Shown: positions 27,172 to 35,261 of the stretch, piece after piece
How the letters are laid out: each line of letters starts with the position of its first letter
How positions within the stretch are numbered: the first letter of the stretch is position 1
Origin: Bryobacteraceae bacterium
GTDB taxonomy: Bacteria; Acidobacteriota; Terriglobia; Bryobacterales; Bryobacteraceae
Length of the DNA stretch: 64,000 bases
NCBI GenBank assembly: GCA_026002875.1
Contig: BPGE01000001.1
Span: 4,526,001-4,590,000 of the forward strand
Direction: 5' to 3'
The notes under the pieces: generated by a model
The model's database searches: none
What the model was told of the DNA's origin: nothing
The model's input: only the letters and a program-made list of their open reading frames with translations
Translations under genes and position numbers: made by a program

Positions 27172-28203
27172 ATGGTGGAGACCGTCAAGTGGACGCCGGA
27201 TGGCGTTGTGCTGATCGATCAGACGAAGCTGCCGCGCACGGTGGAGTTCGTCACCTGCCGGACGTATGCGGAGGTGGCGGAAGCGATCCGCGACATGGTG
27301 GTGCGCGGGGCGCCCGCCATCGGAGTCACGGCGGCCATGGGCGTGGCGCTTGGGGTGCTTCAGACGCCGCCGGACCGGCTCGGCGAGGAGTTCCCCCGCA
27401 TCTGTGAAACTCTCGCCTCCACGCGCCCCACGGCGGTGAACCTGTTCTGGGCCATCGACCGGATGAAGCGGCTGTACGCCTCCGTGAACGGCCGCCCGGC
27501 GGAGGAGATCCGCAAGGCGTTCGTCGAAGAAGCCCTGCGCGTCTACGAGGAAGACATCGCCATCAACCGCGCCATCGGCCGCCACGGAGCGCCGCTCGTG
27601 CCGGATGGAAAGTCCGTGCTGACGCACTGCAACGCCGGCGCGCTGGCCACCGCGGGTTACGGAACGGCTCTGGGGGTGATCCGCGCCGCGGCGGAGGCGG
27701 GGAAGAAGGTGCATGTTTTCGCCGACGAAACGAGACCGTTCCTCCAGGGCGCGCGTCTTACCGTCTGGGAGCTGCAGCAGGACGGCATCCCTGTGACGCT
27801 GATCACCGACAACATGGCGGGGCATTTCCTGAAATCCGGCCGGATCGGCTGCGTCATCGTCGGGGCGGACCGCATTGCGCGCAACGGCGACACGGCCAAC
27901 AAGATCGGCACCTATTCCGTCGCCGTGCTGGCGAGGGAGAACCAGGTTCCTTTTTATGTAGCCGCTCCGGTCTCGACCCTGGATCTGACGCTCGAGTCCG
28001 GCGAACAGATCCCCATCGAGGAGCGGGCTGCCGCGGAGGTCACCCACGTCTTCGGCGTGCCTGTGGCCCCGGAGGGGACCGACGCGGCCAACCCGGCTTT
28101 CGATGTCACGCCCGGCCGCTACATCGCCGGCATCATCACCGAACGCGGCGTGGCCCGGCCGCCCTATGAAGAGAGCCTGCCCGCGCTGGCCCAGGAAGAC
28201 TGA
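27172..28203 (+). CDS. mtnA: S-methyl-5-thioribose-1-phosphate isomerase
   Basis: 343 residues from the ATG at 27172. An ATG 15 nt upstream is possible, but GGAAG at 27159-27163 is correctly spaced for the downstream one. Motifs are [14 protein letters not shown], the catalytic Cys in [16 protein letters not shown], and the catalytic Asp in [20 protein letters not shown]. It converts methylthioribose-1-phosphate to the ribulose form in methionine salvage. No other mtn genes are adjacent; the next gene, 4 bp on, encodes a thioredoxin-like protein. Confidence 0.95.
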   Translation: MVETVKWTPDGVVLIDQTKLPRTVEFVTCRTYAEVAEAIRDMVVRGAPAIGVTAAMGVALGVLQTPPDRLGEEFPRICETLASTRPTAVNLFWAIDRMKRLYASVNGRPAEEIRKAFVEEALRVYEEDIAINRAIGRHGAPLVPDGKSVLTHCNAGALATAGYGTALGVIRAAAEAGKKVHVFADETRPFLQGARLTVWELQQDGIPVTLITDNMAGHFLKSGRIGCVIVGADRIARNGDTANKIGTYSVAVLARENQVPFYVAAPVSTLDLTLESGEQIPIEERAAAEVTHVFGVPVAPEGTDAANPAFDVTPGRYIAGIITERGVARPPYEESLPALAQED

Positions 28204-28207
28204 CACC

Positions 28208-28744
28208 ATGAAACGTTTTGCCGCTTTTCTGTTCGCGTCCGCCCTTTTGATGCACGCCGGCCCGCTGGCGGGCAAGCGCGTCGCCAGCTTCACGCTGCCG
28301 GATTCGCAGGGCCGCTATCACGACGTGCTTGATTACCGGGGCAAGATCCTGCTCATCGATATCATGCGGACGGACTGCCCGCACTGCGGGACATTTTCCA
28401 GGACGCTCGAGCGCGTCAAGTCCCGCTACGGCGACCGCATCCATATCCTGTCGATCGTGAATCCCCCCGACAACCAGCAGACCGTGGCCTCATACGTCGC
28501 AAAGCACAAGATCACCACGCCGGTGCTGTTCGATTTCGGGCAGGCTGTGGCCGCGATGCTCAACATCACGCCGCAGAATCCCACGATCAAACTGCCGACC
28601 CTGCTCATCGTCGGGCCGGACGGAATCATCCGCGAAGATTTCGTCTACGACGAATCCCGCAAGGATCTGAAGACCATCTTCGAGGGCGACGGCCTCAACC
28701 GCATTCTCGACAAACTGCTGGCCGAGTCCGGCGGCAAGAAGTAA
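28208..28744 (+). CDS. Exported thioredoxin-like (TlpA/redoxin) protein
   Basis: 178 residues: a signal peptide (about 1-17), then a thioredoxin fold with the redox motif CPHC (Cys57, Cys60) in MRTDCPHCGTF and a cis-Pro in IKLPTLLIV followed by GPDGIIRED, typical of TlpA/peroxiredoxin-like proteins. It should act as a periplasmic disulfide reductant or sensor. The ATG at 28208 comes 4 bp after mtnA, so it shares that transcript. It converges with the GT4 gene. Confidence 0.85.
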   Translation: MKRFAAFLFASALLMHAGPLAGKRVASFTLPDSQGRYHDVLDYRGKILLIDIMRTDCPHCGTFSRTLERVKSRYGDRIHILSIVNPPDNQQTVASYVAKHKITTPVLFDFGQAVAAMLNITPQNPTIKLPTLLIVGPDGIIREDFVYDESRKDLKTIFEGDGLNRILDKLLAESGGKK

Positions 28745-28773
28745 AGCGGCGGACGGATGCGGCCGGCCGGGGA

Positions 28774-29814
28774 TCAATCCGCAGCGCCCAGTTCCCGATA
28801 GGCGCTCCAGGTCCCGTCGACCGTGCGCTGCCAGGAAAACTCCGCCGCCCGCGCCCTGCCGGCGCTGACGAGACGCGCGCGCAGGGATTGATCCCGGATC
28901 AGCGCCTCCAGAGCCTGGGCGATGTCGTCCTCGCGGAAGGGGTCGACGAGAACTGCCGCGTCCCCGCACACTTCCGGCAGCGCGCCGCGCGTGGAGCTGA
29001 GCACCGGCACTCCGTGCGCCATCGCCTCCAGAACGGGAATCCCGAAGCCCTCGTCGAGCGACGGGAACGCGAACACGGACGCCCGCCGGTAGAGCCGTTC
29101 GATCTCCGCATCCGGAATCCAGCCCGTCCATGTGATGCGCTCCGCGGCGGGGCTCTGCCGGATCCGCGCCTCGACTTCCTCCGCGCCGTAGCCGCCGCCG
29201 CCCGCCAGCACCAGCCTCCATGGAGGCGGCGCGGTCCGCTCGAACGCGGCCACCAGCCTCGCCAGGTTTTTCCGCTTCTGCACCGCGCCGACGTGCAGAA
29301 CGAGCGGCTCGCGCTCTTCTTCACTCAGAGCATCGGGCAGCCTGACGCCATGCGGCGTGACGCGGAGCCGCGGCGCGGGCACGCCCAGGATCTCTTCCAC
29401 CTGCCCGGCGGTGAAACGGCTGACGCAGAGAATCAGATCTGCGCGCGCCGCCGCCTCGCGCGCCTGCTGCTTGAAGCGCTCGCGGAACTCAGGCGTCGAA
29501 TACTCCGCCGTGAACACGAACAGGTCATGAAACGTCGCCACGCGGAGCCGGTAGGGCGCTGCGGGCAGCCTCTGGTTCAGCCCGTGGAAGAGCCGTGCGC
29601 GCCCGGTGCGGAAGCGCTCGAGCAGAGGGCGGACCGCAACATTCGCCGGACGTTCCGCGCGGAGTCCGGCACGGAGCCGGTGGAGGCGGTAATGCCATTC
29701 AAAGGGGGTTTCGGGATGCGTCCGGGCGAGGCCGTGGAGGAGTTCGCGGCAGTAGACGCCGATTCCGGAAAGCTGCCTGCCTTCGCTGTAGGTGGCATCG
29801 AGCCCGATGGTCAA
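28774..29814 (-). CDS. Glycosyltransferase family 4 protein
   Basis: 346 residues with a GT-B fold. The acceptor half contains GIGVYCRELLHGLA near the N-terminus. The donor half contains VLHVGAVQKRKNLARLVAAF and the EX7E motif in PSLDEGFGIPVLEAMAHG, then GGDAAVLVDPF-like residues (CGDAAVLVDPFREDD). This pattern fits a retaining mannosyl- or glucosyl-transferase for surface polysaccharide. It overlaps the upstream sigma-54 activator gene by 4 nt (ATGA), which is unusual pairing for a regulator and suggests polysaccharide output is tied to that regulator. Confidence 0.9.
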   Translation of the reverse strand: MTIGLDATYSEGRQLSGIGVYCRELLHGLARTHPETPFEWHYRLHRLRAGLRAERPANVAVRPLLERFRTGRARLFHGLNQRLPAAPYRLRVATFHDLFVFTAEYSTPEFRERFKQQAREAAARADLILCVSRFTAGQVEEILGVPAPRLRVTPHGVRLPDALSEEEREPLVLHVGAVQKRKNLARLVAAFERTAPPPWRLVLAGGGGYGAEEVEARIRQSPAAERITWTGWIPDAEIERLYRRASVFAFPSLDEGFGIPVLEAMAHGVPVLSSTRGALPEVCGDAAVLVDPFREDDIAQALEALIRDQSLRARLVSAGRARAAEFSWQRTVDGTWSAYRELGAAD

Positions 29815-30848
29815 TCGCGGATCCCGTATTCCTTCAGTTTGCGGTAAAGCGTCGTGCGGCCGATGCCCAGCAGGTGCGCCGCCATCACGCGGTCGCCTTT
29901 CGTGTACCGCAGGGCGTTGATGATGGCCCGCCGCTCCATCTCGGCCAGCGGCAGGACGGGCGTGACGAAGCTGTCGTCCGGTTCGCCGCCGTCCGGCGCT
30001 GCGGCTGCCGCGGCAGCCTGAACGGGCGCCTGCGGCGAGCGCCTGCGCTCATGGAAATGCAGCAGCTGCGACGGAGCGTCCTGCAGGTGGAGCACCGGGC
30101 CGCTGTTGACCGCCACCATGTGCTGGATGCAGTTCTCCAGTTCCCGCACGTTGCCCGGCCAATCGTAGCTCATCATCAGCTCGAGCAGCTCGCCGCTCAT
30201 GGTGTGGCCGTTGCCGTACATCTCAAGGAAGTGGCGGATCAGCGCCGGCAGGTCCTCCTTGCGGTCCCGCAGAGGGCTCAGCCTCAGCGTCACCACGTTC
30301 AGCCTGTAATAAAGGTCCTGCCGGAAACGGCCGGCTTCGACTTCCTTCGCCAGGTCGCGGTTGGTGGCGGCGATGATGCGGAAACTGGACTTGCGCACCT
30401 GGAGCGACCCCACCGGGCGGAACTCCTTTTCCTGAAGGACCCGAAGCAGCTTGGCCTGCAGGTCGAGCGGCAGCTCGCCGATCTCGTCGAAAAACGCCGT
30501 GCCGCCGTTGGCCTGCTCGATCAGGCCGATCTTGTTCGAGTTCGCTCCCGTGAAGGCTCCCTTCACATGGCCGAAGAGCTCGCTTTCCATCAGCGTGCCC
30601 ACCATGGACGAGCAGTCGATGGTGACGAACGGGCCGCCGGGGCCGTTGCTGTGAATCGTCCGGGCCACCAGTTCCTTCCCGGTGCCCGTCTCGCCGAGAA
30701 GAAGGACGGGCCAGTGGCCCCGACCCAGCTTCGCCGCCAGGCGCAGGACATTTCTCAGCCTGGCCGATTGTCCGACGAGCTCGTAGTTGCGCCCCCTGGT
30801 TTCCTGGATCATCCAGCGCCGGTCCTCAGATCTCTCCAGCGGATACAA
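29811..30848 (-). CDS. Sigma-54-dependent activator without receiver domain
   Basis: 345 residues: an AAA+ domain (about 22-260) with Walker A GETGTGKE, the sigma-54-contact loop GAFTGA, Walker [14 protein letters not shown] and the arginine-finger region [22 protein letters not shown]; a disordered Ala/Pro linker; and a Fis-type helix-turn-helix ([23 protein letters not shown]). With no receiver, PAS or GAF domain, control must come from a partner or from expression level. The start is a TTG at 30848 with GAGGAG upstream. It is coupled to the GT4 gene. Confidence 0.92.
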   Translation of the reverse strand: MYPLERSEDRRWMIQETRGRNYELVGQSARLRNVLRLAAKLGRGHWPVLLLGETGTGKELVARTIHSNGPGGPFVTIDCSSMVGTLMESELFGHVKGAFTGANSNKIGLIEQANGGTAFFDEIGELPLDLQAKLLRVLQEKEFRPVGSLQVRKSSFRIIAATNRDLAKEVEAGRFRQDLYYRLNVVTLRLSPLRDRKEDLPALIRHFLEMYGNGHTMSGELLELMMSYDWPGNVRELENCIQHMVAVNSGPVLHLQDAPSQLLHFHERRRSPQAPVQAAAAAAAPDGGEPDDSFVTPVLPLAEMERRAIINALRYTKGDRVMAAHLLGIGRTTLYRKLKEYGIRD

Positions 30849-30854
30849 AGACAG

Positions 30855-30888
30855 TTCTCCTCAGGAGAGTAGTGCCTCCAGAGGAGAA
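30855..30888 (-). promoter_or_regulatory. Nested inverted repeats over the ribosome-binding site of the sigma-54 activator
   Basis: TTCTCCTC (30855-30862) pairs with GAGGAGAA (30881-30888). Inside are a perfect TCTCCT-C-AGGAGA dyad (30856-30868) and CCTC-CA-GAGG (30875-30884). The minus-strand GAGGAG nearest the TTG start is part of the first arm, so an RNA fold here would hide the ribosome-binding site. It could equally be a DNA operator. Confidence 0.5.
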
Positions 30889-30966
30889 TTTCTCTACAAG
30901 AAACTTTGCCAAGCCTCATTGTAAGCCCGAATCCGGCCCGGACCCGCAGCGCGCCTGCGGGGCGCC

Positions 30967-31641
30967 TTACCGGATCCGCACGACGAAGACGTCTTTCACT
31001 TCGCGCCGCATCTGCTCGGCCGCCGCCTCGGCCTCCCGCTGATCGCCGAACCGCCCGACGAAGATCCGGAACGTTCCCGGCGGCGTCAGCGAGGCCACGA
31101 TGTCGACCGGTTCATAGCGCCTGCGCAACTGTTGCTGGTATCGCTCCGCAGCCGCGCGTTCGGCGAACGACCCAGCCTGGATGGTGAACAGCGGAGGCTG
31201 CCGCGCCGCTTCGGGGTTGGTGTAACCCGTGAGTTCGATCCTGACCCGCGCCAGGCCTGGCCCGAGAAGTCCGATCTCCCGCGCCGCCGCGCGCGACAGG
31301 TCGATGATGCGCCCCTCGACGAACGGGCCGCGGTCGTTGATCCGCACCATCACCGTTTTCCTGTTCTCGAGATTCGTCACCTTCACCATGGCGCCGAACG
31401 GCAGGGTGCGGTGCGCCGCGGTCATCTGGTTCATGTCGAACACTTCGCCGCTGGAGGTCTTTCTGCCGTGGTAAGGATTGCCGTACCAGCTTGCGATGCC
31501 GGTTTCCGTCCACCCGGGCGAAGGCGCCGCGGGCGGGCGCGCCGCGCGCTTCTTTTTCCCGCATCCGGGCAGTCCCAGCAGCGCTGCGGCAAGCAGCGCC
31601 GCGCACGCGAAAATGGCGGATGCGCGCCTTGCGGAGGTCAA
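30967..31641 (-). CDS. rlpA: RlpA-type septal lytic transglycosylase lipoprotein
   Basis: 224 residues: a lipobox LLGLPGC ending at Cys27, a double-psi beta-barrel RlpA domain (about 44-140, GIASWYGNPYHGRKTSSGEVFD and RINDRGPFVEGRIIDLS) carrying the catalytic Asp, and a C-terminal SPOR domain (about 148-224, FTIQAGSFAERAAAERYQQQL) that binds denuded septal glycan. It cleaves peptidoglycan during cell separation. The start is a TTG with AAGGAG 8 nt upstream. Divergent from the lysine-rich micro-gene. Confidence 0.93.
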   Translation of the reverse strand: MTSARRASAIFACAALLAAALLGLPGCGKKKRAARPPAAPSPGWTETGIASWYGNPYHGRKTSSGEVFDMNQMTAAHRTLPFGAMVKVTNLENRKTVMVRINDRGPFVEGRIIDLSRAAAREIGLLGPGLARVRIELTGYTNPEAARQPPLFTIQAGSFAERAAAERYQQQLRRRYEPVDIVASLTPPGTFRIFVGRFGDQREAEAAAEQMRREVKDVFVVRIR

Positions 31642-31721
31642 AACAAAACTCCTTACCTCTGTTTTAACCTCTCCTGCGCGCGGATAAACACGTCTTCTCC
31701 GCTTTCAGCTTCACTTTTTTC

Positions 31722-31751
31722 TTGACAACAATCGGAGACCAAGTTTATAAA
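31722..31751 (+). promoter_or_regulatory. Near-consensus sigma-70 promoter of the lysine-rich micro-gene
   Basis: TTGACA at 31722-31727 and TATAAA at 31746-31751, separated by 18 bp, within an AT-rich island. The -35 is a perfect consensus. Transcription should start near 31758, giving a leader of about 50 nt with ACGGAG at 31795-31800. Confidence 0.8.
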
Positions 31752-31809
31752 GAGATCACAATGCTGTCGCACTGCGACCGCAAAATCTGATGTTACGGAG
31801 AACAGATCG

Positions 31810-31890
31810 ATGAAGAACGCGACCAAGAAGGCTGCCAAGAAGGCGACGAAGAAGGCCGCCAAGAAGGCTGCAACCAAGAAGAAGAAGTAA
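31810..31890 (+). CDS. 26-residue lysine/alanine-repeat peptide, histone-tail-like
   Basis: A complete micro-gene: ATG at 31810, TAA at 31888-31890, with ACGGAG 9 nt upstream. The product has 13 Lys, 8 Ala, 3 Thr, 1 Asn and the start Met, no acidic residue, and a KKAA/KKAT tetrapeptide periodicity ending in four Lys. Such composition is known from histone H1 tails and the basic tails of some bacterial HU proteins, so nucleic-acid binding is the natural inference. Own promoter (31722-31751) and intrinsic terminator (31938-31970) make it a monocistronic unit, expected to be strongly expressed. An alternative is that the RNA, not the peptide, is the functional product. Confidence 0.75.
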   Translation: MKNATKKAAKKATKKAAKKAATKKKK

Positions 31891-31937
31891 GTGCGGCGCG
31901 CTTCCGCGAGAAGCGCCGCAAACAGAGAATCGCAACA

Positions 31938-31970
31938 GCGGCCCCGGGCGACCGGGGCCGCAACGTTTTT
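31938..31970 (+). terminator. Strong intrinsic terminator of the micro-gene
   Basis: A perfect 10-bp GC stem (GCGGCCCCGG / CCGGGGCCGC) with a 4-nt loop at 31938-31961, followed by AACGTTTTT. It ends exactly at the 3' end of the convergent methyltransferase gene (stop at 31969). A smaller 7-bp stem, GCGCTTC/GAAGCGC, lies at 31898-31916. Confidence 0.85.
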
Positions 31971-32961
31971 ATCCCTCCTTCCTCAGTTCCAGAACGCGGA
32001 ACGTCTCCCCCATCCCGAACAGCAGCGTCTTCAGCTGCAGCCGCAGCCGCGCCGCCTGGTCTTCGCTGTCCGCATGCAGGGCAGCTGCGAACATGTCGCG
32101 TTCGCCCGCGCGCAACAGCCACGACGACAGGTTCTCCAGCCCGCCCGCCTTCCATCCCATCCGCGCCGCCATCCGCTCCAGCAGCGTGAACGGCACATGC
32201 GCGGTGATGTCCTGGAGCCCGGGGTTCCGGAGAACGTCTTCGCTCGCCGCGTGGCGCCGGTAGCTCATCAGCGTGCCGCGAGGGAAGCGGATGACTTCTC
32301 TCTCCGTGTAGCCGTAATCGATGATGATCAGCGCTCCGCGCCGGACAACGCTGCTGATCTGCCGGAGCACGGCCTCCATCCGCACGGGGATCTCAAGGAT
32401 CCATTCGCCGTTCTCCCGCAGCCGTTCTTCAAGCCGCCCCGCATACTCTTCCCATTCGCCCGCGGCCGGTTCGGCATCGATCCAGCGGAACGCGCCCTCG
32501 CGCCAGGCGACGCGGCGCAGTCTGCATCCCTCCGCCGTGCCATGCACGACATCGACGGGAAGGGCGTCGAACAGTTCATTGGTGAAAACGATGCCCTCAA
32601 ATGGAGAGGGTGCGGCCTGCCCCGCTTCCACGGGCAGATAGCGGAACCCGCCGAGAAATTCGCCCATCAGGCGGCGCCCCGCGCCCCAGTCGGCCACCGT
32701 GCAGGGTTCGGGCAACGACAGCTCTTCCCGGATCCGCCGCAGAGCCTCGCAGACGATCCGGCCGAACACCGGCTGCACCTGCGCAGCCGTGTAGTAGTCG
32801 CCGGCGATGCCTGTGGGCTCGGCCTGCGCGCGGCGGGCGGCGCTGTAGTAGCCGTGTTCCGGATCATAGAGCGCCGCCTCCATGAACTCGGAAAACAGCA
32901 GCGGCCCGTGCCGTTGGATCCGTTCCGCCAGCTTCTCTTCCAGCGGATTCGCCGGGGTCAT
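31969..32961 (-). CDS. MidA/NDUFAF7-family SAM-dependent methyltransferase
   Basis: 330 residues. The N-terminal block, GPLLFSEFMEAALYDPEHGYYS, and GDYYTAAQVQPVFGR are diagnostic of the COG1565 family whose human member NDUFAF7 methylates an arginine of complex I. A SAM-binding turn (VADWGAGRRLMGEFL) and FTNELFDALPVDVV follow, then IIIDYGYTEREV and RGTLMSYRRHAASEDVL. The bacterial substrate is not established. Its start overlaps the stop of the upstream 97-residue gene by 4 nt. Confidence 0.9.
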   Translation of the reverse strand: MTPANPLEEKLAERIQRHGPLLFSEFMEAALYDPEHGYYSAARRAQAEPTGIAGDYYTAAQVQPVFGRIVCEALRRIREELSLPEPCTVADWGAGRRLMGEFLGGFRYLPVEAGQAAPSPFEGIVFTNELFDALPVDVVHGTAEGCRLRRVAWREGAFRWIDAEPAAGEWEEYAGRLEERLRENGEWILEIPVRMEAVLRQISSVVRRGALIIIDYGYTEREVIRFPRGTLMSYRRHAASEDVLRNPGLQDITAHVPFTLLERMAARMGWKAGGLENLSSWLLRAGERDMFAAALHADSEDQAARLRLQLKTLLFGMGETFRVLELRKEG

Positions 32962-33251
32962 GCGGAAGCTTCTCCGCTGGAGTCAGCCAGTTCCTGCGGA
33001 TTGTGGATGAACAGCTCGCAGAGATAGTCGTGCATGCAGTCGTAGAGATGCTTCTGGAAAGACCAGGGGAACTGCGGATGGCCGATATCGCGCGGATGAA
33101 GCGGCGCCCGGTAGACGTGCGCCCCCTCGACAGGGGCTTTCAGACGGATCACCAGATCCACGCCGCCCGCCGGCGTCTCTTCGGCGTCGAAGGCGAGCAG
33201 CAGATGCTCGTAGCGCGCGAGTTCCCGGCGCACTTTCTCGACAGGGGCCAT
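32958..33251 (-). CDS. Conserved-looking protein of 97 residues, unknown function
   Basis: The ATG at 33251 gives a soluble 97-residue protein (MAPVEKVRRELARYEHLLLAF at the start, cysteines near residues 72 and 78, acidic C-terminus). It has no signal or membrane segment and I recognise no family. The frame remains open upstream to 33842, but that part is antisense to the divergent gene. It is translationally coupled (4-nt overlap) to the MidA-type methyltransferase, so it may be its partner or substrate-handling subunit. Confidence 0.7.
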   Translation of the reverse strand: MAPVEKVRRELARYEHLLLAFDAEETPAGGVDLVIRLKAPVEGAHVYRAPLHPRDIGHPQFPWSFQKHLYDCMHDYLCELFIHNPQELADSSGEASA

Positions 33252-33281
33252 CGCCTGCGATTGTACGATGGGAGAGGACCG

Positions 33282-33869
33282 ATGCCGCTGCCCGCAACGA
33301 TCCGCGTGAAGATCTCGAGCGAGGCCGCCGGGGCCATTGCGTTCACGCCGGTGGTTTCGAGCGAGATGGCGTTCCGCGAACTGCTGGAGCTGGCCGCCTC
33401 GGCCGCAGGGGCCGACGCCGCGCGCATTCACCACCTGCTGACGCACGGCTCGCTGGTCAGCGGCGCCTCTCGCTTCCGCTGGGAGCGGCTGGAGTGCACG
33501 GTGGAAGAGGTCAGCGAAGCCCTCCGCGCCCTGCCCCAGCCGGAGCCGGACCGCCCCTGCGCGTATGAACGGTGCGTGCGCGTCGTCCTGCGCGGACCTT
33601 TTGCGCGGATCGAAATCGAGAAGCAGGCAGGCGCCGCGCGCAGGCTGTTCCGCCGCTCGAGTTTCTGGGACGTGCTGATGGGCGGTCTGGGCGCGCCGCA
33701 ATACTCGGGCTATTCCTATAAAGAACGCGCCGACCACTACACGCTGGATCTGGACCGCGAATCCCGCGCGCGCATGCTCTCCGCCGCCGGACTGCTCCGC
33801 TACCCGGCGCTCGCCCGGCAGATCCGCGCCGCCGAGATCCACCGCGTCGAGTGGATCGTGCCCCGCTGA
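33282..33869 (+). CDS. Uncharacterised protein of 195 residues
   Basis: The ATG at 33282 is preceded by GGGAGAGG. The soluble sequence starts MPLPATIRVKISSEAAGAI and has a basic patch around EIEKQAGAARRLFRRSSFW, with no signal peptide, membrane helix or catalytic motif I can name. Only 30 bp separate it from the divergent 97-residue gene, so their promoters must overlap; TACGAT at 33264-33269 could be its -10. It is convergent with der (1-bp gap). Real coding is likely from the tight fit to neighbours. Confidence 0.65.
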   Translation: MPLPATIRVKISSEAAGAIAFTPVVSSEMAFRELLELAASAAGADAARIHHLLTHGSLVSGASRFRWERLECTVEEVSEALRALPQPEPDRPCAYERCVRVVLRGPFARIEIEKQAGAARRLFRRSSFWDVLMGGLGAPQYSGYSYKERADHYTLDLDRESRARMLSAAGLLRYPALARQIRAAEIHRVEWIVPR

Positions 33870-33870
33870 T

Positions 33871-35175
33871 TCAGCGCCGCGCCTTGATCTTCAGCACCAC
33901 CGGCGTGCCTTCGAACCCGAACCGCTCCCGCAGCCGGTTGACGATCTGCCGCTCGGTGGAGAAGTGCAGCGGTTCGGCGCTGTCCATGAACAGCACGAAC
34001 GTGGGCGGCCGCACCGACGGCTGCGTGATGTAGTAAATCCGCCTGCCGCGCTCCAGCTGGAACTGCTCGGCCAGCCGGTTCAGCTCGCCTGTCGGCACGC
34101 GCTGGTTGAACGACTCCCAGCACCGGTCGATCTTCTCGAGCAGAGCCTCCAGGCCCCGCTTTTCTTTCGCCGACAGGAAGACGATGGGCGCATAGTCGAG
34201 AAACTTGAACTGCGCGCGGATCGCCGCTTCGTATTCTTTTCTCTGCCTGCCGCTGAGCAGGTCCCACTTGTTCACGACCAGCACGAGAGCGCGTCCTTCT
34301 TCGTGCGCGTAGCCGCCGATGGTCGCGTCGCCGCCCACGGGGCCTTCGCTCGCGTCCAGCACCAGCAGGGCGATGTGCGCCATGCGGATGTGGCGGCGGG
34401 CCATCACGACGCTGAGCTTCTCGGCCATCAGCTTCGTCTTGCCCTTGCGGCGGATGCCGGCGGTGTCGACGAACACGTACTCCCTGCCGTCGATCACCAT
34501 GCGCTCGTCCACCGAATCGCGCGTGGTGCCGGCGATGGGCGACACGATGGCGCGCTCCTGCCCCAGCAGCGCGTTCAGCAGCGTGGACTTGCCGACGTTG
34601 GGCCGGCCGATGATGGCCACGCGGATGGCGCGCGGCTTCTCCTCTTCTTCCGCTTCTTCGTCCATCTGCGGGAAGCCGCGCGTGGCCTCGTCGAGGAGTT
34701 CCGAGAGGCCCAGGCGGTGTTCTGCCGAAACCGGGATCACCCGCTCGAAGCCCAGCGAGTAGAACTCCGCCGCCAGCACCTCGCGCTTGGGGGCATCGAT
34801 CTTGTTCACGGCGAGGGTCACCGGTTTGCCCAGCCGGCGCAGCATCATGGCCAGGTCGCGGTCGGCGGCGGTGATTTCGGTGCGGCCATCGATCAAGAAA
34901 ATGATGTGCGCGGCCTCGTCGAGCGCCACGCGCGCCTGCCGCAGGATCTCGCTGGGGATCAGCGCCTCGTCGTCAGGGATGATGCCGCCGGTGTCGATGA
35001 GGCGGAACCGCCGGCGGCGATGCACCGCTTCCCCGGCGATCCGGTCGCGCGTAATGCCGGGCTCGTCGCCCGTGATGGCCTTCCGCTGGCCGAGGATCGC
35101 ATTGAACAGGGTGGATTTTCCCACGTTGGGCCGGCCCACGATGACCACCGTGGGCAGGCCGGTGGACTCCGGCAT
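33871..35175 (-). CDS. der: Ribosome-assembly GTPase Der (EngA)
   Basis: 434 residues with the unique tandem G-domain plan. G domain 1 has [17 protein letters not shown] (about 12-28), DTGG and NKID. An acidic linker containing [11 protein letters not shown] follows. G domain 2 has [27 protein letters not shown] and NKWD. The C-terminal KH-like domain ends VVLKIKARR. It is an essential 50S-assembly factor. Divergent from typA, another ribosome-linked GTPase, across an 86-bp spacer. Confidence 0.97.
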   Translation of the reverse strand: MPESTGLPTVVIVGRPNVGKSTLFNAILGQRKAITGDEPGITRDRIAGEAVHRRRRFRLIDTGGIIPDDEALIPSEILRQARVALDEAAHIIFLIDGRTEITAADRDLAMMLRRLGKPVTLAVNKIDAPKREVLAAEFYSLGFERVIPVSAEHRLGLSELLDEATRGFPQMDEEAEEEEKPRAIRVAIIGRPNVGKSTLLNALLGQERAIVSPIAGTTRDSVDERMVIDGREYVFVDTAGIRRKGKTKLMAEKLSVVMARRHIRMAHIALLVLDASEGPVGGDATIGGYAHEEGRALVLVVNKWDLLSGRQRKEYEAAIRAQFKFLDYAPIVFLSAKEKRGLEALLEKIDRCWESFNQRVPTGELNRLAEQFQLERGRRIYYITQPSVRPPTFVLFMDSAEPLHFSTERQIVNRLRERFGFEGTPVVLKIKARR

Positions 35176-35261
35176 GCAATTTCAGTCTAACGCAGGGGTT
35201 GCGGACCGCCGCCGCGGCCGCGGCCGTGCGACAATGAAAGTTCACCCCCTTCGTTTTCCCC

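Noticed and set aside
30894-30911. Sigma-54-like -24/-12 element upstream of the sigma-54 activator (minus strand TTGGCA ... CTTGT)
   Set aside because: The GG-to-GC distance is off by one and the -12 GC is missing, which normally abolishes sigma-54 binding.
31653-31877. A 74-residue hydrophobic Phe/Leu/Ala-rich ORF on the minus strand across the micro-gene
   Set aside because: It is the exact antisense of the lysine codons (AAG read as CTT) and of the promoter. It has no ribosome-binding site, while the plus-strand unit has promoter, ribosome-binding site and terminator.
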